IMG/VR virus record: IMGVR_UViG_3300031840_000340
Span: 1 to 29,875 of that record
DNA from: a virus
Strand: one strand, 5' to 3'
DNA length: 29,875 bases
Shown here piece by piece: positions 1 through 8,554 of the stretch. The notes under the pieces were generated by a model. It made no database searches. It was not told the DNA's origin and saw only the letters and a program-made list of their open reading frames with translations. The translations under genes and the position numbers were made by a program. Numbering within the stretch: the stretch's first letter is position 1; each line of letters starts with the position of its first letter.

Positions 1-1
1 A

Positions 2-1012
2 AACGAAACAGAAAATATTAGGCAAAACGCACTACACAAAGGTAGTGATGTTTATACGCTAATCAACCAGGCCCACACACTTATGGGAGAGCTTATAAGA
101 GTTAAGCCAGGCGAAAAATTTACTATCGACAAAGCTATGTCAGATACCCTTAATACTATGCAAGAGGGTAACAAAAAAATGATTAAGACTGGCTTTAAAG
201 AGATAGATGGGCTTGCAGGGGGGCTAACTAGAGGTGAGATAAGTATAGTTGGGGGTAGACCAGGACATGGAAAAACAACTTTTCTTGTCAACCTGTTAGC
301 ATCCCTTGTAAAAGGTGGATATAAGGTAGCTATGTTTAATAGAGAGCTACCTAACAGTGAGGTTATAAAGAAGTTGATATGCATAGAGAATCCAAGATTA
401 AACTACAGAGACGTTAGAAAAGGTATTATTGATAAAACAAACGTAGGGTTTATCAATGAACTTAAGAAAGCTTCTAGAAAGATAGCGGATATATACGGTG
501 AAGATAGGTTTGTTATGTTTGACAGTATTAGAGACCTAGCTAAAACCGCATCAGAGGTGAAGAAGTTTGAGCCAGATGTGATTATAGACGACTATATACA
601 GCTTGTAACTCCAGCTGGTAAAGAGATTGAGAGAAGACTACAGCTAGAACGTATCTGTAATGAATATAAATGGTTAGCAAAAGAGGCAAACTGTGCAGTT
701 GTATTAGCATCACAGTTAAACAGGTCATTAGAATCAAGAAATAAAGAAGCTAAGAGGCCACAACTTTCTGACCTTGCAGAGTCGGGAGCTATAGAACAGG
801 TAGCAGAGAATGTATTCTTTGTATACTATTCTTATAAAGTGGACCCGTCAATGCACTCAAAAAATGAAATAAGATTAATCGCAAGTAAAGTAAGATATGG
901 GGAGTCTTCTGAGATTACACTTCACTACAATGGTGATATATGTACAATCTATGATAACTGGTCCATACCACACGCAAAGGAACTAGATGAAACAAAAGAA
1001 CTACCATTCTAA
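2..1012 (+). CDS. DnaB-type replicative DNA helicase, C-terminal part (5' truncated by window edge)
   Basis: This is the RecA-fold ATPase domain of a DnaB-family helicase, which unwinds DNA at the phage replication fork. The frame is open to the first bases of the window, so the true start lies outside it and the ATG at 83 is internal. Counting from that ATG, Walker A is GRPGHGKTT at about residues 58-66. The motif NREL at 87-90 matches the DnaB position of the catalytic glutamate. Walker B is VIIDDYIQLV at about 167-175, and the Q-containing motif VVLASQLNR follows at about 206-214. The stretch QLSDLAESGAIEQVAENV and the later KVRYGESSE (arginine-finger region) are also DnaB-like. No primase domain is visible in the part seen. 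It overlaps the next gene by 26 bases in another frame. Family assignment is firm; the missing N-terminus cannot be judged. Confidence 0.93.
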   Translation, partial: NETENIRQNALHKGSDVYTLINQAHTLMGELIRVKPGEKFTIDKAMSDTLNTMQEGNKKMIKTGFKEIDGLAGGLTRGEISIVGGRPGHGKTTFLVNLLASLVKGGYKVAMFNRELPNSEVIKKLICIENPRLNYRDVRKGIIDKTNVGFINELKKASRKIADIYGEDRFVMFDSIRDLAKTASEVKKFEPDVIIDDYIQLVTPAGKEIERRLQLERICNEYKWLAKEANCAVVLASQLNRSLESRNKEAKRPQLSDLAESGAIEQVAENVFFVYYSYKVDPSMHSKNEIRLIASKVRYGESSEITLHYNGDICTIYDNWSIPHAKELDETKELPF

Positions 1013-1484
1013 AGCATTTATAGGCATAGACCCAGGAAAATCTGGCGGTATATGCTGTGTAAAAGGAAATTTATTGAGGTCTGCTAAATGCCCAGACTCT
1101 GTACTAGGAATGTCTGAACTCCTCCGAGATATACTACAAGACACATCTGTCAAGAATGTATTCCTATATATGGAAAAAGTTTGGGCAAGACCTCATGATG
1201 GTAGAAGTTCAGTATTTACTTTCGGACAAAATTATGGCCAATGGGAGGGGGTTATAGCATCTTCCAACATAGTCCCTATCTACGTAACCCCTTCTCTTTG
1301 GATGAAACATTTTGAAATACCAAAAGGATTAGATAAAAAAGATAGAAAGAACTTAATAAAACAAATGGCACAAGACTTTGTAGATTCAAATAACTTTAAG
1401 TTCCATCAATGGAAGGGAGTCGCTACATTAGCAACAGCAGATGCTATTATGTTGGCGAAGTATGCAATTGATAAAACTGACTGA
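987..1484 (+). CDS. RuvC-like Holliday junction resolvase / crossover junction endonuclease
   Basis: This 165-residue protein has the layout of the RuvC branch of the RNase H-like nucleases, which cut four-way or branched DNA. The first strand reads FIGIDPGKSGG with Asp15. The second acidic site is YMEKV with Glu63, followed by the family-like segment RSSVFTFGQNYGQWEGV. The last acidic site is ATADAIMLAKY with Asp152. Length matches bacterial RuvC (about 160-175). The start is supported by AAAGGAA at 976-982, four bases upstream, and by translational overlap with the helicase gene. In phages such enzymes usually resolve replication or recombination intermediates so that the terminase receives unbranched DNA. 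The fold is clear; the exact substrate is inferred. Confidence 0.85.
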   Translation: MKQKNYHSKAFIGIDPGKSGGICCVKGNLLRSAKCPDSVLGMSELLRDILQDTSVKNVFLYMEKVWARPHDGRSSVFTFGQNYGQWEGVIASSNIVPIYVTPSLWMKHFEIPKGLDKKDRKNLIKQMAQDFVDSNNFKFHQWKGVATLATADAIMLAKYAIDKTD

Positions 1485-1527
1485 TATACATGAAGTCTTT
1501 GGTGACCTAAGCTTAATAACTAATAAT

Positions 1528-1545
1528 GGGAGGAAAATACCGTTG
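1528..1545 (+). promoter_or_regulatory. Strong ribosome binding site preceding a TTG start
   Basis: GGGAGG at 1528-1533 is a near-perfect anti-16S match. It sits nine bases before an in-frame TTG at 1543. In-frame ATGs at 1441 and 1462 lie inside the resolvase gene and have only weak purine tracts. An ATG at 1558 lacks a clear site of its own. This favours TTG 1543 as the start of the downstream nuclease gene. Confidence 0.55.
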
Positions 1546-1935
1546 GATTACGAAGAAATGAAAAAGTTTGACATAGACCTTGAGTTTGGCAAAATGGGTG
1601 AGGACTTTGTCAGAGACCTACAAAATGGCAACAATATGATAGAGGTCAAAACAGAAAGAGATATATGGAAGACTACAGGTAATATAGCTGTAGAGATAAG
1701 ATGCAGTGGCAAGCCTAGTGGTATATCTACTACAGGTTCTAACATATGGATTCACTTACTGTCTGATAATGGTAAGATTGTAGGCGGATATATATTCAGT
1801 GTTGACTATTTGAAACAAAAGATAATAGACCTTAAAAAAGAAGGTAAACTAAAGATAACTATGGGCGGAGACTTTAATGCCAGTCAAATGGTGTTGATAC
1901 CTAGAGAAGAGTTGTTTAAAGATTATAGAACATAG
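1543..1935 (+). CDS. Small PD-(D/E)XK-superfamily nuclease-like protein
   Basis: The protein is about 130 residues when started at the TTG at 1543, which has the best ribosome binding site; starts at 1462 or 1441 would add 27 or 34 residues. From the TTG it shows KMGEDFVRDL with Glu20, then MIEVKTERD with Glu34 and Lys36 as the E-x-K core, then TGNIAVEI and GKPSGISTT. This order of acidic helix, E-x-K strand, TGN...E, and a Gly/Ser-rich loop resembles small phage nucleases of the PD-(D/E)XK superfamily. The first conserved Asp is not obvious (Asp25 is a candidate). It follows the RuvC-like gene, so a role in DNA repair, recombination or host DNA degradation is plausible. Its last 20 bases overlap the end of the convergent minus-strand gene. 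Specific activity is unknown. Confidence 0.6.
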   Translation: MDYEEMKKFDIDLEFGKMGEDFVRDLQNGNNMIEVKTERDIWKTTGNIAVEIRCSGKPSGISTTGSNIWIHLLSDNGKIVGGYIFSVDYLKQKIIDLKKEGKLKITMGGDFNASQMVLIPREELFKDYRT

Positions 1936-4900
1936 AATATTTTCTAAAATTATCACCGCCTGTAGCTGATGTTACAAGCTTTCTTTTTCTATAGAAAAAT
2001 TCATCTTTTGCTTTTTTATATTTAGCTCTAAGTTTATCATCTTTTAAATACTTCATAAACTCTCTGTCTGGGATTATACCTCTTTTTTCATCATATCCTT
2101 CAGAAACTCTTGCTACAGAATATTGATTCAAGTGCGCATCTAAAGCTCTTTGAGCTTGTTTATGAATTTGGTGAGGAGACAAGCCTTGACCATTATCTCT
2201 AAAATCTTTCATAAAAGTTGTAGCAATATAATTGTATGCAGACCAGTATGCTCTGTTAAAATCTTTTTGGTTTCCATTGTAAAACGCATTTCTTAAAGAC
2301 CTGTAAAAAGGTGTTCTATCTGTTTGGCCATATGCCATTGGGTTATCTTTGTAACCATTTTCTGCTTTCCATCTTCTTGCATAAGTTCCAAACTCTTTGG
2401 CTGTTTTGTAAAGCTTGTCTTGTTTCCAACTTAATCCAAAAGGTTCTTGAAAGTTTTTACGGTACTGTGCATATAGTACAACAGTTTCATTCATATAATC
2501 ATCAAGAGCTTGACCAACAGTTTTTCTTTTTTCAGTAAAGCCTAAAGCTGGTAAGAATGTATGAGCAAATAAAGAGCCAGCTGATATTAGGTTGCCCATA
2601 ACAGCACTACCATATAACGGATTAAAAGAACTAGCCATCATTTGGTCGTTATAATTTAAAACGCTAAATTTATCTTTCTTTGAAAACAAACTTGCTCCGT
2701 ATGGATTAAAAACAAAATCTGTTCCTAGCTGCAAAAACTCAGCTCTAAATAAATAAGAAGTCATTTGAGTTATTTTATCTTCATTTTCTAATGGGTTTTT
2801 TGTGTCAAATAAAGTGTCATACATAGCCCATAAAGCATAACCAGACATTAAACTTCCAACTGTTGCTCTAGCTAAAGGAGCAATATTACCTTTTTCTACA
2901 ATTGGTTTTAATGTATTTTGATACATATCAAAACTTGTAGAATATGCCATACGATAAAATAGTGACATAGGCTTTACATATTTGTTATTCATCCAAGCAG
3001 GCAATAGTTGCGGACCTGTACCGCCTGATGTGGACACATGTGAGTAGTGAGATATTTTAGCTCTTATATAGTCCATCTTGCCAGTAGTTTCTATATCTGC
3101 TAATCCATCTTGTATTTTGCGGTAATTGTTTTTGTCTAACAAAAACTGCACTTCATCATCAGATAGTTTGAACGTGTTTTTCCAAAATCTTTCTATTTGA
3201 TTTTTAGGAGTTGTTGGTAAATAATTTTTAACACCATGAACCTTATCTAGCTGTAACTCAAACGTCATAAGTCCTGCCTGTACTTGGGCTACCCTACCTA
3301 TACCTTCTGTTCTGGTCATTAAATTAAAATCAAATAATTTTTCCATACTAAACTCACCAAGATTAAACGGTAATTTAACAGCCTTGTCTTGTAGAGCCAG
3401 CGTTTTGGTTTGGTAGGTTGTAAAACCTTCTCTTCTAGCTTCATCCATTAATTGACCATAATTGCCAAATAGTCTTATAAAACTTCTCATTGTATTAATA
3501 GCACCAAATGTACCTAAACTTCTTGGAATAGTAATTAATAAGTTTTTTACTCCTGATGTTGGAGATGATAACCCAGCCGCAGCTGATAACGTAGAAGCTG
3601 TTGATAAAAAGTTTGTTACAGAATTAGATTGGTTGTCAAGACCAAGCCCTAGTAATTCATTTATGTGTTTAGCTGCATATTGAGCTTCAGGGCTGCCGCT
3701 GGCCAGAGCAGGTTGTAAATCAGCTTTAGTGTTTGAGGTTAACTTATATTGTGTGCCAAACTTTGTAAATTCTGGGAAAAATTTTGTTGTAGCAATAAAT
3801 TTAGAGCTAACTGTAGAATATCTGTCCATAACACTAGCATAATCTTTAACATAAGTTCTTACCATTTTTTTTCTGTTAGTAATAGGCGTTGTAACTTCTA
3901 TCTCATAAGGTAAAAGTATACCTCTTTCCTTAAAATGTTCATTAACAACTCTTGCAGGATTATATGTCATAATATTGTAAGCTTCTTCTTTTATACTATT
4001 TAAAAGATTTGTATCGTTTAAGTTCTTTTCATACTCAGCTTGCCATTTGTTAGGGTTTTCTTGTTTTTTAAATTTTTCATTAGCCAATTCTTTTGCTCTA
4101 CTTTTTAATCTTTTGTTGGCTATATCTACGATAATTTTACTGTCTGCAGAATTTTTTGCAAGTTCTTGTAGTACTTCTCTACTTACCGCTCTAGTCATGT
4201 AATTTTTAATATATTTTTCATCATACTCTTTCAACCACTCTTCGTATTGAAATTTAGTAGATTTTGCTTTTACTTCTTGCTTAACTCTATTCCAGTAAAA
4301 ATCAGTCATTTGCTTATGATAATCTCTAGCAACAATATGTCTTTGCGTAAAATCATCTAGACTATCAAAACCTTCATCGTTCATATTCCATAATTTTTTT
4401 GTTTTAGGATTAACTAAATCAAACGCTTCAATAGCTTTTCTTTCATCAGCAGTTAAAGGTCTTCCTGGTTGTGTACGCATTTCAGGTTCTAAAAGCTCCA
4501 TATTGTCTATATCTTTACCTAATACCTTTTTAACCTGTATAATAGTGTCATCTGCAAAAGCTTTATCCTTTGTATATACTACGTCATAGTCTAGTAAATT
4601 GTTGGCTAATTTTTGTGATTTTTTACCACCTTTAGAAAGCACATAATAAACAGGCGCATAAAGCTTTCTCCAACGAAACCTGTCTATACCCTTTATTTCT
4701 TGAGCTAATTCTCTAAAACTTGGGCTATCAAAATTAGCATTTTCTGCAACCTTGTAACCTTCATAAAATTGTTTTACTAAGTCTATAGTGGCTTGTCCTG
4801 ATATATTATTAATCTCACCACCTTCTACACCTATCTTTTTTAATAGCTCTACAGATTCAGAAGCAGGTATTTGTTTCTTTTTCCTTAACTCTTCTAAGTC

Positions 4901-4963
4901 AAACTTTGCAACGTAAAGTTCATCATCGTCTAACATATTTAAATTCAAACATGCTTTTGCCAT
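1916..4963 (-). CDS. Large internal virion / ejection protein candidate (1015 aa)
   Basis: This is the last gene of the minus-strand virion cassette. The ATG at 4963 is preferred over an in-frame GTG at 4972. The ATG forms a TAATG overlap with the upstream stop and has GGAG at 4972-4975, eight bases upstream. The N-terminal half is charged and helical, with long Lys/Glu-rich stretches. The middle has weakly hydrophobic, Ala/Ser/Gly-rich helices around FLSTASTLSAAAGLSSP, followed by GVKNLLITIPRSLG. A further hydrophobic stretch is MSGYALWAMYDTLF. Large size, position after the tail fibre and alternating charged and membrane-active segments resemble internal core proteins of podoviruses (T7 gp15/gp16 role) and large polyvalent phage proteins. 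No lysozyme or transglycosylase motif was recognised. Function is inferred from context. Confidence 0.55.
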   Translation of the reverse strand: MAKACLNLNMLDDDELYVAKFDLEELRKKKQIPASESVELLKKIGVEGGEINNISGQATIDLVKQFYEGYKVAENANFDSPSFRELAQEIKGIDRFRWRKLYAPVYYVLSKGGKKSQKLANNLLDYDVVYTKDKAFADDTIIQVKKVLGKDIDNMELLEPEMRTQPGRPLTADERKAIEAFDLVNPKTKKLWNMNDEGFDSLDDFTQRHIVARDYHKQMTDFYWNRVKQEVKAKSTKFQYEEWLKEYDEKYIKNYMTRAVSREVLQELAKNSADSKIIVDIANKRLKSRAKELANEKFKKQENPNKWQAEYEKNLNDTNLLNSIKEEAYNIMTYNPARVVNEHFKERGILLPYEIEVTTPITNRKKMVRTYVKDYASVMDRYSTVSSKFIATTKFFPEFTKFGTQYKLTSNTKADLQPALASGSPEAQYAAKHINELLGLGLDNQSNSVTNFLSTASTLSAAAGLSSPTSGVKNLLITIPRSLGTFGAINTMRSFIRLFGNYGQLMDEARREGFTTYQTKTLALQDKAVKLPFNLGEFSMEKLFDFNLMTRTEGIGRVAQVQAGLMTFELQLDKVHGVKNYLPTTPKNQIERFWKNTFKLSDDEVQFLLDKNNYRKIQDGLADIETTGKMDYIRAKISHYSHVSTSGGTGPQLLPAWMNNKYVKPMSLFYRMAYSTSFDMYQNTLKPIVEKGNIAPLARATVGSLMSGYALWAMYDTLFDTKNPLENEDKITQMTSYLFRAEFLQLGTDFVFNPYGASLFSKKDKFSVLNYNDQMMASSFNPLYGSAVMGNLISAGSLFAHTFLPALGFTEKRKTVGQALDDYMNETVVLYAQYRKNFQEPFGLSWKQDKLYKTAKEFGTYARRWKAENGYKDNPMAYGQTDRTPFYRSLRNAFYNGNQKDFNRAYWSAYNYIATTFMKDFRDNGQGLSPHQIHKQAQRALDAHLNQYSVARVSEGYDEKRGIIPDREFMKYLKDDKLRAKYKKAKDEFFYRKRKLVTSATGGDNFRKYSMFYNL

Positions 4964-7900
4964 TACCTGCACTCCATATCATTTAATATTCTAGTTAAAA
5001 TTGCCTCATCAACCATATCATCTTCTAAGCTTATTTTTTTCATTTTCTTTATATCTGCGTCAGTCATACCATATGTTTTTAATACAGACTTTAATTGTTT
5101 TTCATATTTTGCATCACCTAAAGCCATTCTAGAAAAATCTCCAAATCTTCCGCCTGTCATAACTAACCTAGTTTTTACTTTCAAAGTGTTTAAATTGTCT
5201 GTAGAATTTTTAGTAAGAGAGTTCTTTCTTAGTTTGTCTCTTGATTGATACTCAATATTTATCTCTTCAAGTTTTACATCTTTAAGTGGGTTATCTAGTG
5301 TTGCTCCAAGATTTAATTTAGTTATTAGGCTTTTTAAAGCATCAGGCTTTAATGCTTTAACTTTACCACTAACGGGAATGTCGACCCTTCCTTTTTTAGC
5401 AAAAAGCTCACCTATTCTTGCATTTGTTTCTAAATGTATTTTGAATGCACCTTCTAAAACATCTTTGTGTATTTTGTAAGAAACTTCAGAAATATCTTTA
5501 GATAAGTCCCCTTTGTTTGTAAAATTAATAAAACCATCTTTGTCTGCAGCAGTCTTAATTTTTTCTATATTTTCAAAACCTTTTTTAAGAGTATAAATTG
5601 TTGGGACATTATCTTCCTCTAGTGCCTTAGGTTCTAAAAAATATTTTTTTAACTGTTCTGGTTTTTTGTCTGCTAATTGCTTTAATTGACTTGATGTTCT
5701 TTTATCAAATACAAGCCCAAAATATTCTTTAGCTAATTTTTCATATTTTATTTGAGTTGACTTCATCATTTTGCCACTTTTATCTTTTTTTAGATTACTC
5801 ATATAAGATAACGCTTCTTCAGTAGTTAACTGTTTTCCATCATGACCAAGTCCAAATATTTCAACAATATTAGCTTCTTCAGACCCAACCTTATATTTTT
5901 TATTAACATAAGTAAAAAAGCCTTTTCTGAAAGCCTGACCATCAATACCAAAAAGACCTTTTGCTAAATCTGTAAGAGTGTCTGATTCTATAGCTACATT
6001 TTGGAATTTATAACCATCTTTTGCATTGCCAATTTTTTGTTTTGCAAAAAACACTACTTTATTAAGTTTACCGTCATTACCTTTTACTTGGTTTGTCTTT
6101 TTATTAATAAGTTTTTTTATTTTAGTAATAACATTACCTACAGTAGTTACAAAAGGCAAAGATTTAGGTGCGCCTGCGGCTTTAGGCATTTTCATATTAA
6201 TACTGTTTTTGTTAATCTGATTATCTCTAAGTCCTACAGGGTCGCCAGGGTCTATAGGTCTTGGGGTTTGTTTACTAATTTGCCCTGGTTCAGCAAGCCT
6301 TTTCAAGTCAACAGATAGTAAATCTTGAGTTTTTAAGTCTCCAAATAAATCTTGAATACCAATTCTTTTTGCTTCTGTCATTTTTCCAGTTATCTCTTGA
6401 ACAAAAGACCTATCTAAATCTCTAATTTTTAAATCAGGACGCTCTTCAGCTATACGGTTAATAAATTCTAACATACCTTTTAAGCGTGCCTTCCTTGTAT
6501 CATTTATTAATAATGGACCTGCTTTCCCACCACCACCTTTCTTACCTCTTTTAAGTAACCATCCATCTGAAGATATAAAAGTTTTAATAATTTGATAGTT
6601 TGCTTTGATAGATTCTTTTTGTACGTCAGACAGATTTTTATTGTCAAGCTCATTTATAATGTTATCTATTTCTTTTATAGTCTTTATATTTTCATTGTAA
6701 GACTCTATTAAACGCTTATCCTTTAGGTCAACATCTTTTAAAGACTCTTCAAGTTCGCCAACAGTTTTTTGAGTTTTAACGTAAGTTGATTCTTTTGCAT
6801 CTAACCTTAAAGATTCTTTTTCTGTAGGAATATTAGATAATGTTTTTTCAGTTGAATCTAAAATTCTAAGAAACTCTTGATTTAATTCGTCACCAGACAA
6901 TCCTTTTTTACTTAACTCATTTTGTATATCCATTATTGGGACATCTTTAAAAGTTCCGTCTGCAAGTTCAATAGGTATAGTATCAGGTCTACCTGCTTTT
7001 TCTAGCCTTGTTCTTATTTGTGTTATTCTTTTAGAAATATTGTCCGCAATAGAACCTCTTTGTATACCTAAAGCTTTTGTTGCATTTTCTATTCCTTCAT
7101 CCATCCATCTTTCAAGCCTAACTACATCGTCAAACATAATTTCAGCACCTTCTAAATAGTCTTTTACCTCAGCAAACATTTCCATTCTTTTTTCGTAAAA
7201 CTTTAATGCTTTCTTAGGGTCATCTATATCTTCATCAGCTAACTGTTTAAATGCTTTTACTTTTTCTTGAATTTCTTTAAAACGTAAACCTGCCTCAGAT
7301 TCCTCAAATGCTTTTCTTCTTTCATCAATATCTGACATACCTTCAAAAGAATTTTGTGTAGCTTTTTGTTCTGCCTCAGTGTCAAGTTGCTCTGTTGATT
7401 TAGAATTAACACTATTTTGTACAGCCTCTTCTTTTTCTAATTGTCTTTTTCTTATGTCATATTTTTTTCTATATTCGTCTTGAGCTTTTTCAAGAGGCTC
7501 CATAACCACTTTATTTAAACCTAAACCAGCAAGTCTTGTTGCGCCTGCAAAACCTCCCATAGTTAACAGGCTAGCCATCATTTCTTCAGCAGATTTTATT
7601 TGACCATAAGCAACAGCAGTACCTGTTATATCACCAAGCGTTAAACCTGCAACATCTGTTGCATATTGACCATATGCTCCAGTGTATTTCATTTTATCTT
7701 TTAATTTTAATAATGTACTTTGACTTGTTCCAGAAAGTTTTTTTTGCATTTCTAAACGGTCAGTAACTTTTAACATTCTAGCATGTTTAGCGGCTAAAAA
7801 TGGTCTAGCAGAACCACCCATAACACCCATAATTCCACCATGAACAACGCCTGCAAAAGTTTCTTTTAATATGTCTTGAGACGAAAGAGGGTCTATATCA

Positions 7901-8553
7901 GGGTTTCTCATATGCTCTGTTCTAGCAAACATATTTGCTTTTGCTCCTTCATACGGAACATACATCATTTCATTACCTATAATGTTTCTTATAGAGGTTT
8001 CTACAGCAGCTCTTCCGCCAGGTGCTTTTGCCAAACTAGGAGCTACTTTTAATACTTTTTTAGATAAATAATTTGTTGCAGCCTTAGCTCCACCTGTAGA
8101 TAGTGCGGCTTTAGCAAATATACCACCACCAGCAAATAGCGATAAAGCATCTAATGGCATAGCAAACGACATAATTCCAGCAACAGCTTCAGCAAATATT
8201 GAAGGTTGTTCATCAAATGTAAATTTAGGTTTACCTCTTAAAACGTCACTAGCCATACCTTGTAATGAGCGACTATATGCAAGTCTTGCTAAGTAAGAAC
8301 TGTCCTCATCAATACCATATACATTAAGATGGTCTAAAAAAGTGTCTTCATCAGTTTTGTCAAGATATATATCAGTAGGGTCTTCTTTAGGTATAGGGGT
8401 TGATGTATAACCTATTTCTTTCCAATCAGCAATTGGAGCATCAGGATATGTTGTTCTAGCTATATAATATAAGTCTTCATCAGATATGTTACCATATTTG
8501 TCAGGAAAAGCATCTCTTAACTGTTTTATAGCGCTTTGAGGAGATATAGCCAT
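4963..8553 (-). CDS. Very large internal virion / ejection protein candidate (1196 aa)
   Basis: The first 100 residues are acidic and compact. Hydrophobic, Gly/Ala-rich segments follow at about 119-155, 231-250 and 300-347, of the kind expected for proteins that insert into the host envelope during DNA ejection. Residues about 355-480 are Lys/Glu/Arg-rich and probably coiled coil. A Gly/Lys-rich patch and a Pro-rich linker (TPRPIDPGDPVG) separate this from a C-terminal region of roughly 400 residues. That region contains ETNARIGELF at 1042-1051 and MTGGRFGDFSRMALGD at 1132-1147. Both resemble box I (the first catalytic Arg) of tyrosine recombinases, but no H-x-x-R or catalytic Tyr segment was found. 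The gene starts one base after the previous stop and ends in a TAATG overlap with the next gene. The ejection role is inferred from size, order and membrane-active segments. Confidence 0.55.
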   Translation of the reverse strand: MAISPQSAIKQLRDAFPDKYGNISDEDLYYIARTTYPDAPIADWKEIGYTSTPIPKEDPTDIYLDKTDEDTFLDHLNVYGIDEDSSYLARLAYSRSLQGMASDVLRGKPKFTFDEQPSIFAEAVAGIMSFAMPLDALSLFAGGGIFAKAALSTGGAKAATNYLSKKVLKVAPSLAKAPGGRAAVETSIRNIIGNEMMYVPYEGAKANMFARTEHMRNPDIDPLSSQDILKETFAGVVHGGIMGVMGGSARPFLAAKHARMLKVTDRLEMQKKLSGTSQSTLLKLKDKMKYTGAYGQYATDVAGLTLGDITGTAVAYGQIKSAEEMMASLLTMGGFAGATRLAGLGLNKVVMEPLEKAQDEYRKKYDIRKRQLEKEEAVQNSVNSKSTEQLDTEAEQKATQNSFEGMSDIDERRKAFEESEAGLRFKEIQEKVKAFKQLADEDIDDPKKALKFYEKRMEMFAEVKDYLEGAEIMFDDVVRLERWMDEGIENATKALGIQRGSIADNISKRITQIRTRLEKAGRPDTIPIELADGTFKDVPIMDIQNELSKKGLSGDELNQEFLRILDSTEKTLSNIPTEKESLRLDAKESTYVKTQKTVGELEESLKDVDLKDKRLIESYNENIKTIKEIDNIINELDNKNLSDVQKESIKANYQIIKTFISSDGWLLKRGKKGGGGKAGPLLINDTRKARLKGMLEFINRIAEERPDLKIRDLDRSFVQEITGKMTEAKRIGIQDLFGDLKTQDLLSVDLKRLAEPGQISKQTPRPIDPGDPVGLRDNQINKNSINMKMPKAAGAPKSLPFVTTVGNVITKIKKLINKKTNQVKGNDGKLNKVVFFAKQKIGNAKDGYKFQNVAIESDTLTDLAKGLFGIDGQAFRKGFFTYVNKKYKVGSEEANIVEIFGLGHDGKQLTTEEALSYMSNLKKDKSGKMMKSTQIKYEKLAKEYFGLVFDKRTSSQLKQLADKKPEQLKKYFLEPKALEEDNVPTIYTLKKGFENIEKIKTAADKDGFINFTNKGDLSKDISEVSYKIHKDVLEGAFKIHLETNARIGELFAKKGRVDIPVSGKVKALKPDALKSLITKLNLGATLDNPLKDVKLEEINIEYQSRDKLRKNSLTKNSTDNLNTLKVKTRLVMTGGRFGDFSRMALGDAKYEKQLKSVLKTYGMTDADIKKMKKISLEDDMVDEAILTRILNDMECR

Positions 8554-8554
8554 A

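Noticed and set aside
1984-1999. Perfect 16-base palindrome TTTTTCTATAGAAAAA
   Set aside because: It lies inside the coding end of the 1015-residue gene. About one such AT-rich palindrome is expected by chance in 30 kb of this composition, and no other terminator sign is near.
4964-4972. GTG start at 4972 for the 1015-residue gene
   Set aside because: The ATG at 4963 has a TAATG overlap and GGAG at eight bases, while the GTG lies within the ribosome-site region itself.
6001-6318. 105-codon plus-strand frame that looks like a membrane protein
   Set aside because: The Phe/Ile/Tyr-rich product comes from reading the antisense of Lys/Asn codons of the 1196-residue gene.
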